DNA of 64,000 nt from Nocardioides agariphilus (GCF_015352445.1 NZ_JADKPO010000013.1:1-64000); one strand, 5' to 3'; numbered from the stretch's first letter, positions 8,611 to 17,905 are shown. Numbers and translations: made by a program. Notes: generated by a model from the sequence alone, not told the origin.

Positions 8611-9707
8611 GGGTTCTCCTGATCGGTGGTGGAGCCTGTCGAGGCCCCGAGGATACGGCCGAGATCGTAGGAGACCACCTCCTCGAGCTGGTCGTAGCCG
8701 CACGACTCGGGGTCTCGGTCGGTGCGCCAGCGGCGGAACTGGGCGGTGTGCCGGAACCGCCGCCCCTCCATGTGGTCGTAGGCGACCTCGACCACCAGGT
8801 CAGGGCGCAGCGGTGTGAATGAGAGGTCCTTGCCCTGGCTCCAGCGGCTCTGCGTGCCGGGCACGCGGTCGGGGTTGGCGGTGAGGAACTCCGCCCACCG
8901 GCCCCACGGGTGCTCCTCGATCGGGACGACGAGGGGTTGCAGCTCGGCCCACAGCTCGGCTCGGCGCTTCTCGGTGAACGACGCGCTGACGCCGACGTGC
9001 TGCAGGCCGTCCTCGGTGTAGAGCCCCAGCAGCAGGCTGCCGAGCAACGGCCGTTCGCGAGTCGAGGTCTTGTGCTCACGCATCCCCGCCACGACGCAGT
9101 CAGCGGTGCGCTCGTGCTTGATCTTGAGCATGGTGCGGGCGTTCTGCTGATAGGTCGCCCCGAGCGGCTTGGCGACCACGCCGTCGAGCCCGGCGCCCTC
9201 GAACCGGCTGAACCACTGCTCGGCGACCTCGGGGTCCTCGGTCGTGCGGGTGAGGTAACAGGGTCCGTCCAGCCCGGCCAGTGCCTTCGCCAACGCCGCC
9301 CGGCGCTCGGCGAACGGCCGGTCGACGTACGACTCGTCGCCGAGGGCCAGCAGGTCGAAGGCGACGAAGCCGGCAGGGGTCTGCTCGGCGAGCAGGTTGA
9401 CCCGCGAGGCCGCCGGGTGGATGCGCTCTTGGAGGGTCTCGAACTCGAGGCGATCTCCGAGGGCCACGAACAGCTCGCCGTCGAGGACGCACCGGGTGGG
9501 CAGTTGCTCCTTGACGGCCGCGACGACCTCGGGGAAGTAGCGGGTGAGGGGCTTGGTGTTGCGGCTGGCCAGCTCCACCTCGTCGCCGTCGCGGAAGACG
9601 ATGCAGCGGAAGCCGTCCCACTTCGGCTCGAAGCTCAGGCCGCCGTGCTTGGCCGGGTCGGGGATGCCCTTCACGGACTTCGCCAGCATCGGCTGCACGG
9701 GCGGCAT
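8607..9707 (-). CDS. ATP-dependent DNA ligase
   Basis: The 366-residue protein contains the nucleotidyltransferase signature FEPKWDGFRCIVF near residue 28, where the Lys is the AMP-accepting nucleophile. Further motifs are LDGELFV (motif III), FVAFDLLALG (IIIa), LDGVVAKPLG (IV) and MLKIKHERTADCVV (V). A C-terminal OB domain follows (VEVAYDHMEGRRFRHTAQFRRWR). It resembles LigC or the ligase module of LigD; no Ku or polymerase gene is nearby, so a role in end joining is not shown here. ATG at 9707 was chosen, but a GTG 15 bp upstream is possible. The stop overlaps the next gene by 4 bp. Confidence 0.9.
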   Translation of the reverse strand: MPPVQPMLAKSVKGIPDPAKHGGLSFEPKWDGFRCIVFRDGDEVELASRNTKPLTRYFPEVVAAVKEQLPTRCVLDGELFVALGDRLEFETLQERIHPAASRVNLLAEQTPAGFVAFDLLALGDESYVDRPFAERRAALAKALAGLDGPCYLTRTTEDPEVAEQWFSRFEGAGLDGVVAKPLGATYQQNARTMLKIKHERTADCVVAGMREHKTSTRERPLLGSLLLGLYTEDGLQHVGVSASFTEKRRAELWAELQPLVVPIEEHPWGRWAEFLTANPDRVPGTQSRWSQGKDLSFTPLRPDLVVEVAYDHMEGRRFRHTAQFRRWRTDRDPESCGYDQLEEVVSYDLGRILGASTGSTTDQENP

Positions 9708-9732
9708 GACGGGGAGGTCCACCCCGCTGACC

Positions 9733-10419
9733 CTAGTTGAGGGGTCGGGCGGGTACGCCGGCCACGGTGACGCCGGGAGGTACGTCGTGGGTGACCACGG
9801 CTCCGGCTCCCACCACGGCGCCGGCCCCGACCTCGACCCCGGTGAGGATCTGGGCCGCACTGCCGATGTTGCTGCCTCGCCGCAGGACCGCTGGCGCGGG
9901 GTCCTTCCCGATGGCGCCCATGGTGATGCCGGCCAGCATGATCACCATCGGACCGAGGAAGCAGTCGTCCTCGACGAGGACGCCCGTGGCCAGCCCGCAG
10001 TACCCCTGCATCCGCACACGCTCTCCGACGACCGCGTCGCGTCCGATCGTGCAGGCGTGGCCGATCGAGGTGTCGGCCCCGAGCCGGGAGCCCTCGCGGA
10101 CCAGCGAGTGGTCGCCGACGTAGACGCGGGCTCCGATCCAGGCCCCGGCGCTCACGGTGGAGTGCGAGCCGACGATCGCCCCGTCGCCGAGGTGGGTGGA
10201 GACGGGCATCGCCTGCGGGCTCTTGGAGCCACCACCGAGAGCCGGAACCTTGCCGAGCACCACAGCGTCCTCGATGACCACGCCGGCGCCGAGGACCACC
10301 CCGGCGTGGATCACCACGTTGGCGCCGATCACGGCGTCGCCGGGGACGTCGACTCCCGCAGCGACCAGCAGCTGCGGTGCCCGGTCGGAGGGCTGCAAGG
10401 AGAGTGGGTTCCCAGTCAT
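9733..10419 (-). CDS. Left-handed beta-helix acyltransferase
   Basis: Most of this 228-residue protein is built of hexapeptide repeats, such as VIGANVVIHAGVVLGAGVVIEDAVV near 31 and VEVGAGAVVGAGAVV near the C-terminus. It ends with GVPARP, a motif common in sugar O- or N-acyltransferases of the WbbJ/LpxA type. Such enzymes work as trimers and take acetyl or acyl groups from CoA. A loop insert at about 55-75 may shape the acceptor site. The gene overlaps the adjacent glycosyltransferase by 4 bp, which suggests that it modifies a sugar or glycan made by this cluster. Confidence 0.85.
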   Translation of the reverse strand: MTGNPLSLQPSDRAPQLLVAAGVDVPGDAVIGANVVIHAGVVLGAGVVIEDAVVLGKVPALGGGSKSPQAMPVSTHLGDGAIVGSHSTVSAGAWIGARVYVGDHSLVREGSRLGADTSIGHACTIGRDAVVGERVRMQGYCGLATGVLVEDDCFLGPMVIMLAGITMGAIGKDPAPAVLRRGSNIGSAAQILTGVEVGAGAVVGAGAVVTHDVPPGVTVAGVPARPLN

Positions 10420-11597
10420 CGCTGACGCACCAGTCGCAGCGCCTCGCCGAGCCGGACCCAGCGCCCCTGACGCAGCACCTTCTCCCTGGCCGCCACCCGC
10501 CGCCCTCGCGCCCTGGCCTTGTCGCGGTCACGCTCGGCGCGGCCCAGGTCGTCTCGGGCGGTGGCGAGCTCGGTGGTCACCTGCCGCAGCGACGACTGGA
10601 GGTTGATCACCTCCACCTCGGCCCGCCACCGCAGGCGGACCTGACGGGCCAGCTCGCGGGCACCATCCGCCCCGCGCACGACGTGGGGCGCCAGCTGGTG
10701 GCACAACTCGGACAGGCCGGTGGCGTGGAGCCGGGCATCGTGGTGCTCGAGGATGAGCTGGCGGTTGAGGCCACCCATGTCGCGGTCATAGGACGCGAGG
10801 TCTTCGCGCAGCCTGGCGGCGTCGACCACCTCGGGGAACGCCAGCCCGGCGAACCCGTTGGCCTCGATGGCCGGATAGCTCTCCGCGGTGACCCAACCGT
10901 CGGCTCCGAACACGTCGTAGACGTACGCGGGCCGTCCGCATGCCATCGCGTCGAGCACCGCCCGCCCCTTGCCGACGACGATGTCGGCGGCCGCGATGTC
11001 CGCCTGCGGCTGCAGGGTCGGCCGGGTCGCCGAGCCGACCTGCACGAGCTCGACGCCCATCTCGCCCCAGGTCTCGACCAGGAGCCGGCGCGCGGGACCC
11101 GCGAGGTAGTTGCCCAGCAGCAGTGCGCGCTGCGGCGTGGGGTGCGGGTCGCCTCGCGGCGTGAGCCACTCGGCGTCGATGGGTTGACGCATCCGCACCA
11201 GTGGCAGGTCGGCGTCGAGAGCCTCCAGGCGCGTGGCCGTCCGGTCGTTCATCACCACCACGGCCTGCACGGTGCCGCTGACCAGGGGTGGCTGCTGGAT
11301 GTCGTAGAGGATGCTGTGGCAGACGTAGACCTGGGGCACGCCGGGCCACCGGCCCGCCATCTCGTAGGCCATCGCCGCGTCCTGGGAGATCACCACGTCG
11401 TCCGGCTGGTCGAGGTCCTCGGGGCGCCCGACGACGTCGACGCCGACTCCGCGTGTCAGCTGGGCCATGTCGCCGAGGCGGGAGGAGTAGACGCGGACCT
11501 GGTGGCCCAGCCGCTGCAGCTGCTCGGTGATGGTGTGGACGTAGGTCTCCGTGCCGCCGACTCGGTGGTAGTTCTCGGTGGCGATCAGGATGCGCAC
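10416..11597 (-). CDS. Glycosyltransferase with C-terminal coiled coil
   Basis: The 393-residue protein opens with MRILIATENYHRVGGTETYV, the N-terminal strand and Gly-rich loop of GT-B enzymes. The GT4-like donor site is degenerate: DIVVGKGRAVLDAMACGRPAYVYD near 210 replaces the usual E-x7-E with a K/D pattern. Residues about 325-385 are a charged heptad-like helix (SLRQVTTELATARDDLGRAERDRDKARARG), probably a coiled coil. It is the first gene of the minus-strand set that runs to 4416. The donor and acceptor cannot be told from the sequence. Confidence 0.8.
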   Translation of the reverse strand: MRILIATENYHRVGGTETYVHTITEQLQRLGHQVRVYSSRLGDMAQLTRGVGVDVVGRPEDLDQPDDVVISQDAAMAYEMAGRWPGVPQVYVCHSILYDIQQPPLVSGTVQAVVVMNDRTATRLEALDADLPLVRMRQPIDAEWLTPRGDPHPTPQRALLLGNYLAGPARRLLVETWGEMGVELVQVGSATRPTLQPQADIAAADIVVGKGRAVLDAMACGRPAYVYDVFGADGWVTAESYPAIEANGFAGLAFPEVVDAARLREDLASYDRDMGGLNRQLILEHHDARLHATGLSELCHQLAPHVVRGADGARELARQVRLRWRAEVEVINLQSSLRQVTTELATARDDLGRAERDRDKARARGRRVAAREKVLRQGRWVRLGEALRLVRQR

Positions 11598-11700
11598 GCG
11601 CCAACCTTCGCCGGTCGAGCCCCGCGAGCGCCAGCGAGCGGATGTCGAGACCGTGCGGCGTCGGGCCTATCCTTCGGTGGTCTATCCCCTTGGGTTAGCA

Positions 11701-11720
11701 ATCCCCGGTTGGGCTGCCAG
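11701..11720 (+). repeat. Partial duplication of the tRNA-Gln 5' end
   Basis: ATCCCCGGTTGGGCTGCCAG at 11701-11720 repeats, with a few changes, the first bases of the tRNA-Gln gene 31 bp further on (ATTCCCCGGTTGGTCTGCCGG, beginning at 11730). It has no anticodon arm or 3' half, so it is not a second tRNA. It may be slipped-strand duplication or a recombination trace. Confidence 0.5.
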
Positions 11721-11731
11721 CCGGACAGCAT

Positions 11732-11810
11732 TCCCCGGTTGGTCTGCCGGCAGGGCCCGCCTGACTTTGAATCAGGACTAGCGACGTAGGTTCGACTCCT
11801 ACCCGGGGAG
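11732..11810 (+). tRNA. tRNA-Gln (anticodon TTG)
   Basis: Acceptor strands TCCCCGG (11732-11738) and CCGGGGA (11803-11809) pair fully, with discriminator G11810. The D-arm is GGTC-loop-GGCC. The anticodon arm CCTGA-CTTTGAA-TCAGG gives anticodon TTG, and the T-arm is GTAGG-TTCGACT-CCTAC. CCA is not encoded. The segment between anticodon stem and T-arm (nine bases) and the join after the D-arm are slightly longer than usual, so the exact fold should be confirmed. The mature end lies one base before the glmU start codon. Confidence 0.8.
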
Positions 11811-11811
11811 C

Positions 11812-13311
11812 ATGAGCGAAGCCGTGCACGATCACGAGCTCACCGTCGTCGTCTTGGCGGCTGGTGGTGGCACCCGGATGAAGAGCAAGACCATGAAGGT
11901 GCTCCACCAGGTGTCGGGGCGCAGCATGGTCGGCCACGTGCTGACCGCTGTCCAAGGCGTCAAGCCGCGCCGCATCGTCGCCGTGGTCGGCCACCAGCGA
12001 GATGAGGTCGGGCCGCACATCCGCCAGCTGGTGCCCGACGTGGTGCTGGCCGTCCAGGACGAGCAGCGCGGCACGGGGCACGCCGTACGCATCGCCGTCG
12101 AGGCGCTCACCGAGCGGCTGATGGGTGCGCCCCTGCGCGGCACCGTGCTGGTGGCGTACGCCGACACCCCGCTGCTGCAGGCCGAGTCGCTGCGGGCGTT
12201 CGCCCAGGAGCACGAGGCGGCCCAGCGGGCGGTCAGCATCCTGTCTGGTGTGGTGGCCGACCCGTTCGGCTACGGCCGGGTGGTGCGTGGCGACGACGGT
12301 GACGTCGAGGCGATCGTGGAGGAGAACGACGCCACCCGCGACCAGCGGGAGATCCGCGAGATCAACTCGGGGATCTTGGCCTTCGACGCGGAGTTCCTGG
12401 TCGGGGCGCTGCCGCGGCTGAGCAACGACAACGCCAAGGGCGAGTACTACCTCACCGACACCGTCAAGATCGCCCGCGACGACGGGCTGCACGTCGGAGC
12501 CCACCTCATCGACGACGTCGGGCAGACCGAGGGCGTCAACGACCGCGTCCAGCTCGCCGAGATGGGTCGCGAGATGAACCGCCGGATCGTCACCCAGTGG
12601 ATGCGCGAGGGCGTCACGGTGATGGACCCGGCCACGACCTGGATCGACGCCGACGTGAAGCTGGAGCCGGACGTGACGATCCTGCCCGGGGTCCAGCTGC
12701 TCGGCGCGACCGTCGTCGCCGAGGACGCCGTGATCGGGCCCGACTCGACGCTCAAGGACTGCGAGGTCGGAGCCGGGGCCCGCGTCGTGCGAGCCCACGC
12801 CGAGCTCGCGGTGATCGGCGAGGCCGCCAGCGTCGGGCCTTTCGCCTACCTGCGGCCCGGCAGCCTCCTCGGGGCGGGCGGCAAGATCGGCACCTTCGTC
12901 GAGGTCAAGAACTCCGAGATCGGTCCGGGCGCCAAGGTGCCGCACCTGTCCTACGTCGGCGACGCCGAGATCGGCGAGCAGGCCAACATCGGCGCCGGCA
13001 CGATCTTCGCCAACTGGGACGGGGTGGCCAAGCACCACACGCGCGTCGGCAGGCTGGCCCGCACCGGCTCCAACAACACCTTCGTCGCGCCGGTCGAGAT
13101 CGGCGAGGGCGCGACGACCGGCGGTGGGACCGTCGTACGCCGCAACGTGCCGCCCGGCGCACTCGCCGTGTCGGGCGGACCCCAGCGCAACCTGGCCGGG
13201 TGGGTGGCCAGCAAGCGCGCCGGGACGCCGCAGGCAGCGGCCGCCGAACAGGCGCTGGAGGGCGACACGGAGCCCGGTGGTGTGCCCGCCGATGACGGTG
13301 AGGGACACTAG
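11812..13311 (+). CDS. glmU: Bifunctional GlcNAc-1-phosphate uridylyltransferase / GlcN-1-phosphate acetyltransferase
   Basis: The 499-residue protein makes UDP-GlcNAc, the precursor of peptidoglycan, in two steps. The N-terminal pyrophosphorylase domain begins with VVLAAGGGTRMKSKTMKVLH (residues 13-32), the nucleotide-binding signature, and carries GTGHA near 86. The C-terminal half (from about 260) is a left-handed beta-helix with hexapeptide repeats and the acetyl-CoA/active-site stretch FVEVKNSEIGPGAKVPHLSYVGD near 364. The acidic tail of about 40 residues is typical for actinobacterial GlmU. The ATG at 11812 directly abuts the tRNA-Gln, so the mRNA either starts inside the tRNA unit or must be released by tRNA processing. 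prs follows 31 bp downstream. Confidence 0.97.
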   Translation: MSEAVHDHELTVVVLAAGGGTRMKSKTMKVLHQVSGRSMVGHVLTAVQGVKPRRIVAVVGHQRDEVGPHIRQLVPDVVLAVQDEQRGTGHAVRIAVEALTERLMGAPLRGTVLVAYADTPLLQAESLRAFAQEHEAAQRAVSILSGVVADPFGYGRVVRGDDGDVEAIVEENDATRDQREIREINSGILAFDAEFLVGALPRLSNDNAKGEYYLTDTVKIARDDGLHVGAHLIDDVGQTEGVNDRVQLAEMGREMNRRIVTQWMREGVTVMDPATTWIDADVKLEPDVTILPGVQLLGATVVAEDAVIGPDSTLKDCEVGAGARVVRAHAELAVIGEAASVGPFAYLRPGSLLGAGGKIGTFVEVKNSEIGPGAKVPHLSYVGDAEIGEQANIGAGTIFANWDGVAKHHTRVGRLARTGSNNTFVAPVEIGEGATTGGGTVVRRNVPPGALAVSGGPQRNLAGWVASKRAGTPQAAAAEQALEGDTEPGGVPADDGEGH

Positions 13312-13342
13312 ACCCGTCACAGGGGAACCGCACTCAGGAGCG

Positions 13343-14329
13343 ATGCGCGTGAGCGGACTGAAGAAGACCACCAAGAAGAACCTGATGGTCTTCAGCGGTC
13401 GAGCACACCCCCAGCTCGCCCAGGAGGTCGCCCTCGAGCTCGGCACGCGGCTCGTCCCGACCTCCGCCTACGAGTTCGCCAACTCCGAGCTCTACGTCCG
13501 CTACGAGGAGTCGGTCCGCGGCTGCGACGCCTTCGTCATCCAGAGCCACACCGCTCCGGTCAACGAGTGGATCATGGAGCACCTGATCATGGTCGACGCC
13601 CTCAAGCGGGCGTCGGCCAAGCGGATCACGGTCGTCCAGCCGTTCTACGGCTACGCGCGTCAGGACAAGAAGCACCGCGGTCGCGAGCCCATCTCGGCGC
13701 GGCTGATGGCCGACTTGTTCAAGACCGCCGGCGCCGACCGGCTGATCTGCGTCGACCTCCACGCCGACCAGATCCAGGGCTTCTTCGACGGGCCGGTCGA
13801 CCACCTGATGGCGCTCCCCATCCTGGCCGACTACGTCCGGGAGAAGTACGCCGGCCAGCAGCTGGCCGTCGTCAGCCCCGACGCCGGCCGGATCAAGGTG
13901 GCCGAGCGCTGGTCGGCGCGACTGGGCGGTGCCCCGCTGGCCTTCATCCACAAGACCCGCCGCGAGGACCGTCCCAACGAGGTCGTCGCCAACCGCGTCG
14001 TCGGGCGCGTCGACGACCGGATCTGCGTGCTGGTCGACGACATGATCGACACCGGCGGCACGATCGTGCAGGCCGCAGAGGCCTTGATGGCCGACGGAGC
14101 GGCGGGCGTCGTGATCGCGGCCACCCACGCACTGTTGTCCGGTCCGGCGGTCGACCGCCTCAAGAACTGCTCGGCGGCCGAGGTCGTGGTGACCAACACG
14201 CTCCCGATCCCGTCAGAGAACCTCTTCGACAAGCTGACGGTGCTCTCGATCGCACCCCTGCTCTCCCGGGCGATCAAGGAGGTCTTCGAGGACGGCTCGG
14301 TGACCTCGATGTTCGAGGGGCACGCCTAG
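13343..14329 (+). CDS. prs: Ribose-phosphate pyrophosphokinase
   Basis: This 328-residue enzyme converts ribose-5-phosphate and ATP to PRPP for nucleotide, His and Trp synthesis. Recognisable elements are the N-terminal FSGRAHPQLAQEVA, the ATP-binding PFYGYARQDKKHRGREPISARLMADL near 103-128, the metal-binding VDLHADQIQGFFDGPVDHL near 137, and the PRPP loop CVLVDDMIDTGGT near 230. ATG at 13343 follows CAGGAG (13335-13340), which fixes the start. Downstream of glmU in the order common in actinomycetes, it is probably co-transcribed with it. Confidence 0.97.
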   Translation: MRVSGLKKTTKKNLMVFSGRAHPQLAQEVALELGTRLVPTSAYEFANSELYVRYEESVRGCDAFVIQSHTAPVNEWIMEHLIMVDALKRASAKRITVVQPFYGYARQDKKHRGREPISARLMADLFKTAGADRLICVDLHADQIQGFFDGPVDHLMALPILADYVREKYAGQQLAVVSPDAGRIKVAERWSARLGGAPLAFIHKTRREDRPNEVVANRVVGRVDDRICVLVDDMIDTGGTIVQAAEALMADGAAGVVIAATHALLSGPAVDRLKNCSAAEVVVTNTLPIPSENLFDKLTVLSIAPLLSRAIKEVFEDGSVTSMFEGHA

Positions 14330-14332
14330 CCC

Positions 14333-15469
14333 ATGCGCACGGACCTCCTCGTCGTCGGGGCGGGTCCCTACGCCTACTCCGCCGCGGCCTACGCCCGCGA
14401 GCGGGGCATCGACACCCACGTGGTCGGCGTCCCGATGGCGTTCTGGCGCGACCAGATGCCGGCCGACATGTACCTCCGGTCCGGGCCCGACTGGTCGCTG
14501 GACGCAGCGGGTGCCGACTCCTCGGGCGATTCCTTCGCGGCGTACTTCGAGGACGCCGGCCTCGACCCGGCCGACGTCGACCCCATCCCGATCGGGGTCT
14601 TCCTCGACCACACCGAGTGGTTCGCGCGACGCAAGGGCCTGCGACCCGACCAGCGTCTCGTCGCCAACCTGGGCAAGAACGGTGCCTTCGTCGCGACGAT
14701 GGACGACGGCTCGACGATCGCCGCCGACAAGGTGTTGGCCTGCCCTGGGATCGCGCACTTCACCCAGCTGCCCGCGTGGCACGCCGACGTACCTGCCGAT
14801 CGCCGGAGTCATACCAGCGAACTCGTCGCGTTCGACGACCTCGCCGATCGGCGAGTGGCCATCATCGGCGGCCGCCAGAGCGCCTACGAGTGGGCGGCGC
14901 TCCTGTGCGACCACGGTGCCGCGAAGGTCGACGTCGTGCACCGGCACGCGACACCCGCGTTCGAGAAGGTGAGCTGGACGTTCGTCGATCCGCTGGTCGA
15001 GCAGACGCTGGCCGAGCGGGGCTGGTGGCGCAACCTGCCCGCCGCACGACAGCACGAGATCGCGCTGCAGTTCTGGCAGGTCGGCAGGCTCACGCTCGAG
15101 TGGTGGCTGGCACCGCGACTGCGGCCCGAGGTGGTGACGAGCCACCCGGAGACCGTGGTGCTCTCGGTGGCGGCCGACGACGCCGACGTCACGCTGTCGA
15201 TCTCCGACGGCGGCGAGCTCGCGGTCGACCACGTGGTCTTCGCATCGGGATACCAGGCCGACCTGGCCGCGGTGCCCTACCTCGCCGGCGTCCTCGACCA
15301 GATCGCGGTCAGCGACGGCTTCCCCGACCTCAGCCCTGGTTTCGAGACCTCGCTGCCCGGGCTCTTCGTCACCGGGTTCGCATCGACCCGCGACTTCGGC
15401 CCCTTCTACGGCTTCACCAAGGGCTGCCCGTCCTCGGCCCGTCTAGTCGTCCGGGAGATGTTGGCCTGA
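14333..15469 (+). CDS. FAD/NAD(P)-dependent oxidoreductase of the flavin monooxygenase type
   Basis: The 378-residue protein opens with a dinucleotide-binding strand-loop, DLLVVGAGPYAYSAAAYA, and has a second one, RVAIIGGRQSAYEWAALL near 178. This two-Rossmann layout occurs in flavin-containing monooxygenases and lysine/ornithine N-hydroxylases. The ATG-type FASGY motif near 304 is the end-of-domain flavin contact of those families. The first motif has A in place of the third glycine, an unusual change. The gene follows prs by 3 bp. The substrate is unknown. Confidence 0.75.
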   Translation: MRTDLLVVGAGPYAYSAAAYARERGIDTHVVGVPMAFWRDQMPADMYLRSGPDWSLDAAGADSSGDSFAAYFEDAGLDPADVDPIPIGVFLDHTEWFARRKGLRPDQRLVANLGKNGAFVATMDDGSTIAADKVLACPGIAHFTQLPAWHADVPADRRSHTSELVAFDDLADRRVAIIGGRQSAYEWAALLCDHGAAKVDVVHRHATPAFEKVSWTFVDPLVEQTLAERGWWRNLPAARQHEIALQFWQVGRLTLEWWLAPRLRPEVVTSHPETVVLSVAADDADVTLSISDGGELAVDHVVFASGYQADLAAVPYLAGVLDQIAVSDGFPDLSPGFETSLPGLFVTGFASTRDFGPFYGFTKGCPSSARLVVREMLA

Positions 15470-15629
15470 GTGTGGCGGCGGGCTTCGCCCGGCTTCCGCG
15501 TGGGCCGTCACGTGCTGCCACCAATGTGGGCGTTCTGTGCACTTCTCCCTCTAGATGGTGCGAGCGCGGCCTCCCTACGGTCCTCCACGGCCTGAAACCA
15601 GGCCAGACCGGGACGAGAGGCAGCATCGG

Positions 15630-16409
15630 ATGGAGACGAGCAGTCGCATGCTCACACGCAGGACCGTCACGCAGGGCGCGGCTTGGACCGTGCCGGTCGC
15701 GATCGTGGGGGTCGGCGCTCCGGCGTACGCCGCCAGTGGGTGCGTCGTGCAGACCAGCTTCGACAACCTGACGGTGGGGCAGATGCCCGGTGTCCTGACC
15801 TTCCTGCCCTCGAGCGTCACCGCGACGATCGCCTACTCCTCGACCGGGAACGGCGGGGACCCGACGCCGGGCGACACGGGAGAGGTCGCCCGCACGTCCA
15901 CGACCCCTGCGTGGAACTACATCGAGATCGAGATGCTGTCACCGCTGGTCAAGGACGACTCGGTGACGGTCACCATCACCCTGAGCGAACCGGTGAGCAA
16001 CCTGGGCTTCCGGATCCACGACATCGACAACGACACCAACGACTCCGGAGGAGTCGCCTGGAAGGACCGCGTCGTCGTCGACACGCCGGGGTTCGGCTAC
16101 GCGCGCGGGTCGAGGCTGACGGGCATCGGCACCTCGACTGACCCGTTCCGCAACACGGAGTTCGAGGATCAGGCCATCGACTCCGGCTTGAACTTCGTCG
16201 ACCTCACCTGGGCGGGACCGATCCAAGTCGTGTCCTTCACCTACAAGGCGGGAGGTGACGGCTCCTCGGGGAACCAGCACATCGGCCTGGGCAACATCAG
16301 CTTCACCGACTGCGTGGCGGCCTCGAAGTCGTCCCTTCCTGCATCGTCGACCCGCCGGTCCCTTGTCGCCGGCGCGTCGGGCAGCCGCCGGCAAGACGGC
16401 GACAGCTGA
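15630..16409 (+). CDS. Secreted protein with Tat-like signal peptide
   Basis: The 259-residue product starts METSSRMLTRRTVTQGAAWTVPVAI and has a hydrophobic segment ending at AYAAS (residues 29-33), which looks like a twin-arginine or Sec signal with an Ala-x-Ala cleavage site. The mature part is beta-rich with Ser/Thr/Asp-rich strands and two cysteines (SGCVVQ near 34 and FTDCVA near 232) that may pair. The central region (SEPVSNLGFRIHDIDND) resembles bacterial domains that fold as extracellular beta-sandwiches. No catalytic motif is seen. There is no obvious partner gene. Confidence 0.7.
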   Translation: METSSRMLTRRTVTQGAAWTVPVAIVGVGAPAYAASGCVVQTSFDNLTVGQMPGVLTFLPSSVTATIAYSSTGNGGDPTPGDTGEVARTSTTPAWNYIEIEMLSPLVKDDSVTVTITLSEPVSNLGFRIHDIDNDTNDSGGVAWKDRVVVDTPGFGYARGSRLTGIGTSTDPFRNTEFEDQAIDSGLNFVDLTWAGPIQVVSFTYKAGGDGSSGNQHIGLGNISFTDCVAASKSSLPASSTRRSLVAGASGSRRQDGDS

Positions 16410-16423
16410 GCGCGGCTCCACGA

Positions 16424-16453
16424 TTGGCTCCGGTGCAAAGCGGCCTCTAGACT
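16424..16453 (+). promoter_or_regulatory. Predicted sigma-70-type promoter for rplY
   Basis: TTGGCT at 16424-16429 and TAGACT at 16448-16453 are separated by 18 bp, a normal actinobacterial housekeeping spacing. It lies about 120 bp ahead of the rplY start. The leader contains a perfect 8-bp hairpin, GGCATCCC/GGGATGCC at 16474-16492 with a 3-base loop, which might attenuate or stabilise the transcript. Confidence 0.45.
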
Positions 16454-16571
16454 CGTCCGGTTGCCTCGGCGAGGGCATCCCACCGGGATGCCGTGATCGA
16501 CTGGGCCGGCTCTCATCGTGCCGCCCTGTGAGTCCGCCCGGGGTCCTGAGACCACCAGCACGAGGAGAAGC

Positions 16572-17249
16572 ATGGCCGCCGAGAAGATCACCGCCGAGAA
16601 GCGCACCGAGTTCGGCAAGGGCGCAGCTCGCCGGATCCGTCGCGACAACAAGATCCCTGCCGTCGTGTACGGCCACGGCAACGACCCGATCCACCTGACC
16701 CTGCCGGGCCACCAGACGATGATGGCGCTCAAGCACGGCGGAGCCAACGCGCTGCTCGAGCTCGACATCGACGGCAGCCCCCAGTTGGCGCTGACCAAGC
16801 AGGTCCAGGTCGACCCGCTGCGTCGCGTGCTCGAGCACATCGACTTCGTCGCCGTGCGTCGTGGCGAGAAGGTCACCGTCGACGTGCCGATCCACACCGT
16901 CGGCGACGCCGCACCCGAGACCCTGGTCGTCACCGAGAACGCGACCGTGCAGGTCGAGGCCGAGGCCACGCACATCCCCGAGTTCATCGAGGTGGACATC
17001 GAGGGCGCCGCCGCCGGCACCCAGATCCACGCGTCCGACCTCGTGCTGCCCTCGGGCACCACGCTCGTGGTCGACCCCGAGACGCTCGTCATCAACGTCA
17101 CCCAGGCCCAGTCCGCCGAGGCGGTGGAGGCCGAGCTCGCCGAGGCCGAGGCCGGGGTGGGCACCGTCCACGAGGAGTCCGACGCCGAGGCCGGCGCCGA
17201 CGAGGGCGCTCCCGCCGAGGGCGAGTCCGCAGGCGGCGACGAGGAGTGA
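16572..17249 (+). CDS. rplY: 50S ribosomal protein L25/general stress protein Ctc
   Basis: The 225-residue protein begins with the L25 N-terminal 5S rRNA-binding domain: [28 protein letters not shown] (residues 8-35). It continues into the C-terminal TL5/Ctc beta domain, which includes [19 protein letters not shown]. The C-terminal 40 residues are an acidic Glu/Ala-rich tail, common in actinobacterial Ctc. It binds 5S rRNA in the large subunit. The ATG at 16572 follows GAGGAGAAGC. pth lies directly downstream, the widely conserved ctc-pth pair. Confidence 0.95.
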   Translation: MAAEKITAEKRTEFGKGAARRIRRDNKIPAVVYGHGNDPIHLTLPGHQTMMALKHGGANALLELDIDGSPQLALTKQVQVDPLRRVLEHIDFVAVRRGEKVTVDVPIHTVGDAAPETLVVTENATVQVEAEATHIPEFIEVDIEGAAAGTQIHASDLVLPSGTTLVVDPETLVINVTQAQSAEAVEAELAEAEAGVGTVHEESDAEAGADEGAPAEGESAGGDEE

Positions 17250-17308
17250 TCCTCGAGCGGTTCAGGAGGTTCCTGCCTTTCCTGGGCCGTGCGATCCAGG
17301 AGGATCTC

Positions 17309-17905
17309 GTGAACCCCACCGGCGACGTCTGGCTCGTCGTCGGCCTGGGCAACCCCGGGCCGACCTACGCCGGGCACCGGCACAACATCGGCTACCTGGT
17401 CCTCGACGTCCTCGCCGAGCGGATGGGCTCCTCGCTGCGCGCCCACAAGTCCGGTCGCGCGGAGGTCGTGGAGGGCAGGCTCGGACCGATCGGGACCGAC
17501 ACCCCGCGGGTGGTGCTGGCGCGCGCTCGCTCTTACATGAACGAGACCGGTGGTCCCGTCTCCGCGCTGGCGAAGTTCTACAAGGTGCCGCCCGAGCGGG
17601 TGATCGCGATCCACGACGAGCTCGACATCCCGTTCGGGGCGCTGCGGCTCAAGCTCGGTGGCGGCGACAACGGCCACAACGGCCTGCGGTCGATGCGCTC
17701 CTCGCTGGCCACCGGCGACTTCTACCGGGTGCGGGTCGGCATCGGTCGGCCGCCGGGTCGCCAGGACCCGGCCGACTACGTGTTGTCCAACTTCTCCTCG
17801 GCCGAGCGCAAGGAGCTCGACATCAACCTCGTCGAGGCGGCCGACGCGGTCGAGTCCCTGATCACCGACGGGCTGGAGCGCACGCAGCAGCGCTTCAACC
17901 GCTGA
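17309..17905 (+). CDS. pth: Peptidyl-tRNA hydrolase
   Basis: This 198-residue enzyme recycles peptidyl-tRNA released from stalled ribosomes. Signatures are [24 protein letters not shown] near residues 9-32, where the His after RHN is catalytic. Also seen are [11 protein letters not shown] near 74 and [27 protein letters not shown] near 103. GTG at 17309 is preferred because AGGAGG ends 5 bp before it and the protein then has the usual Pth length. A GTG at 17246 overlapping the rplY stop is also in frame. The gene is co-directional with rplY and 24 bp ahead of the cysQ-like gene. Confidence 0.95.
   Translation: MNPTGDVWLVVGLGNPGPTYAGHRHNIGYLVLDVLAERMGSSLRAHKSGRAEVVEGRLGPIGTDTPRVVLARARSYMNETGGPVSALAKFYKVPPERVIAIHDELDIPFGALRLKLGGGDNGHNGLRSMRSSLATGDFYRVRVGIGRPPGRQDPADYVLSNFSSAERKELDINLVEAADAVESLITDGLERTQQRFNR

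Noticed and set aside
13567-15771. Long plus-strand frame over prs and the oxidoreductase
   Set aside because: It is the shifted frame of two genes with clear motifs; the composition is Arg/Pro/Gly-rich throughout.
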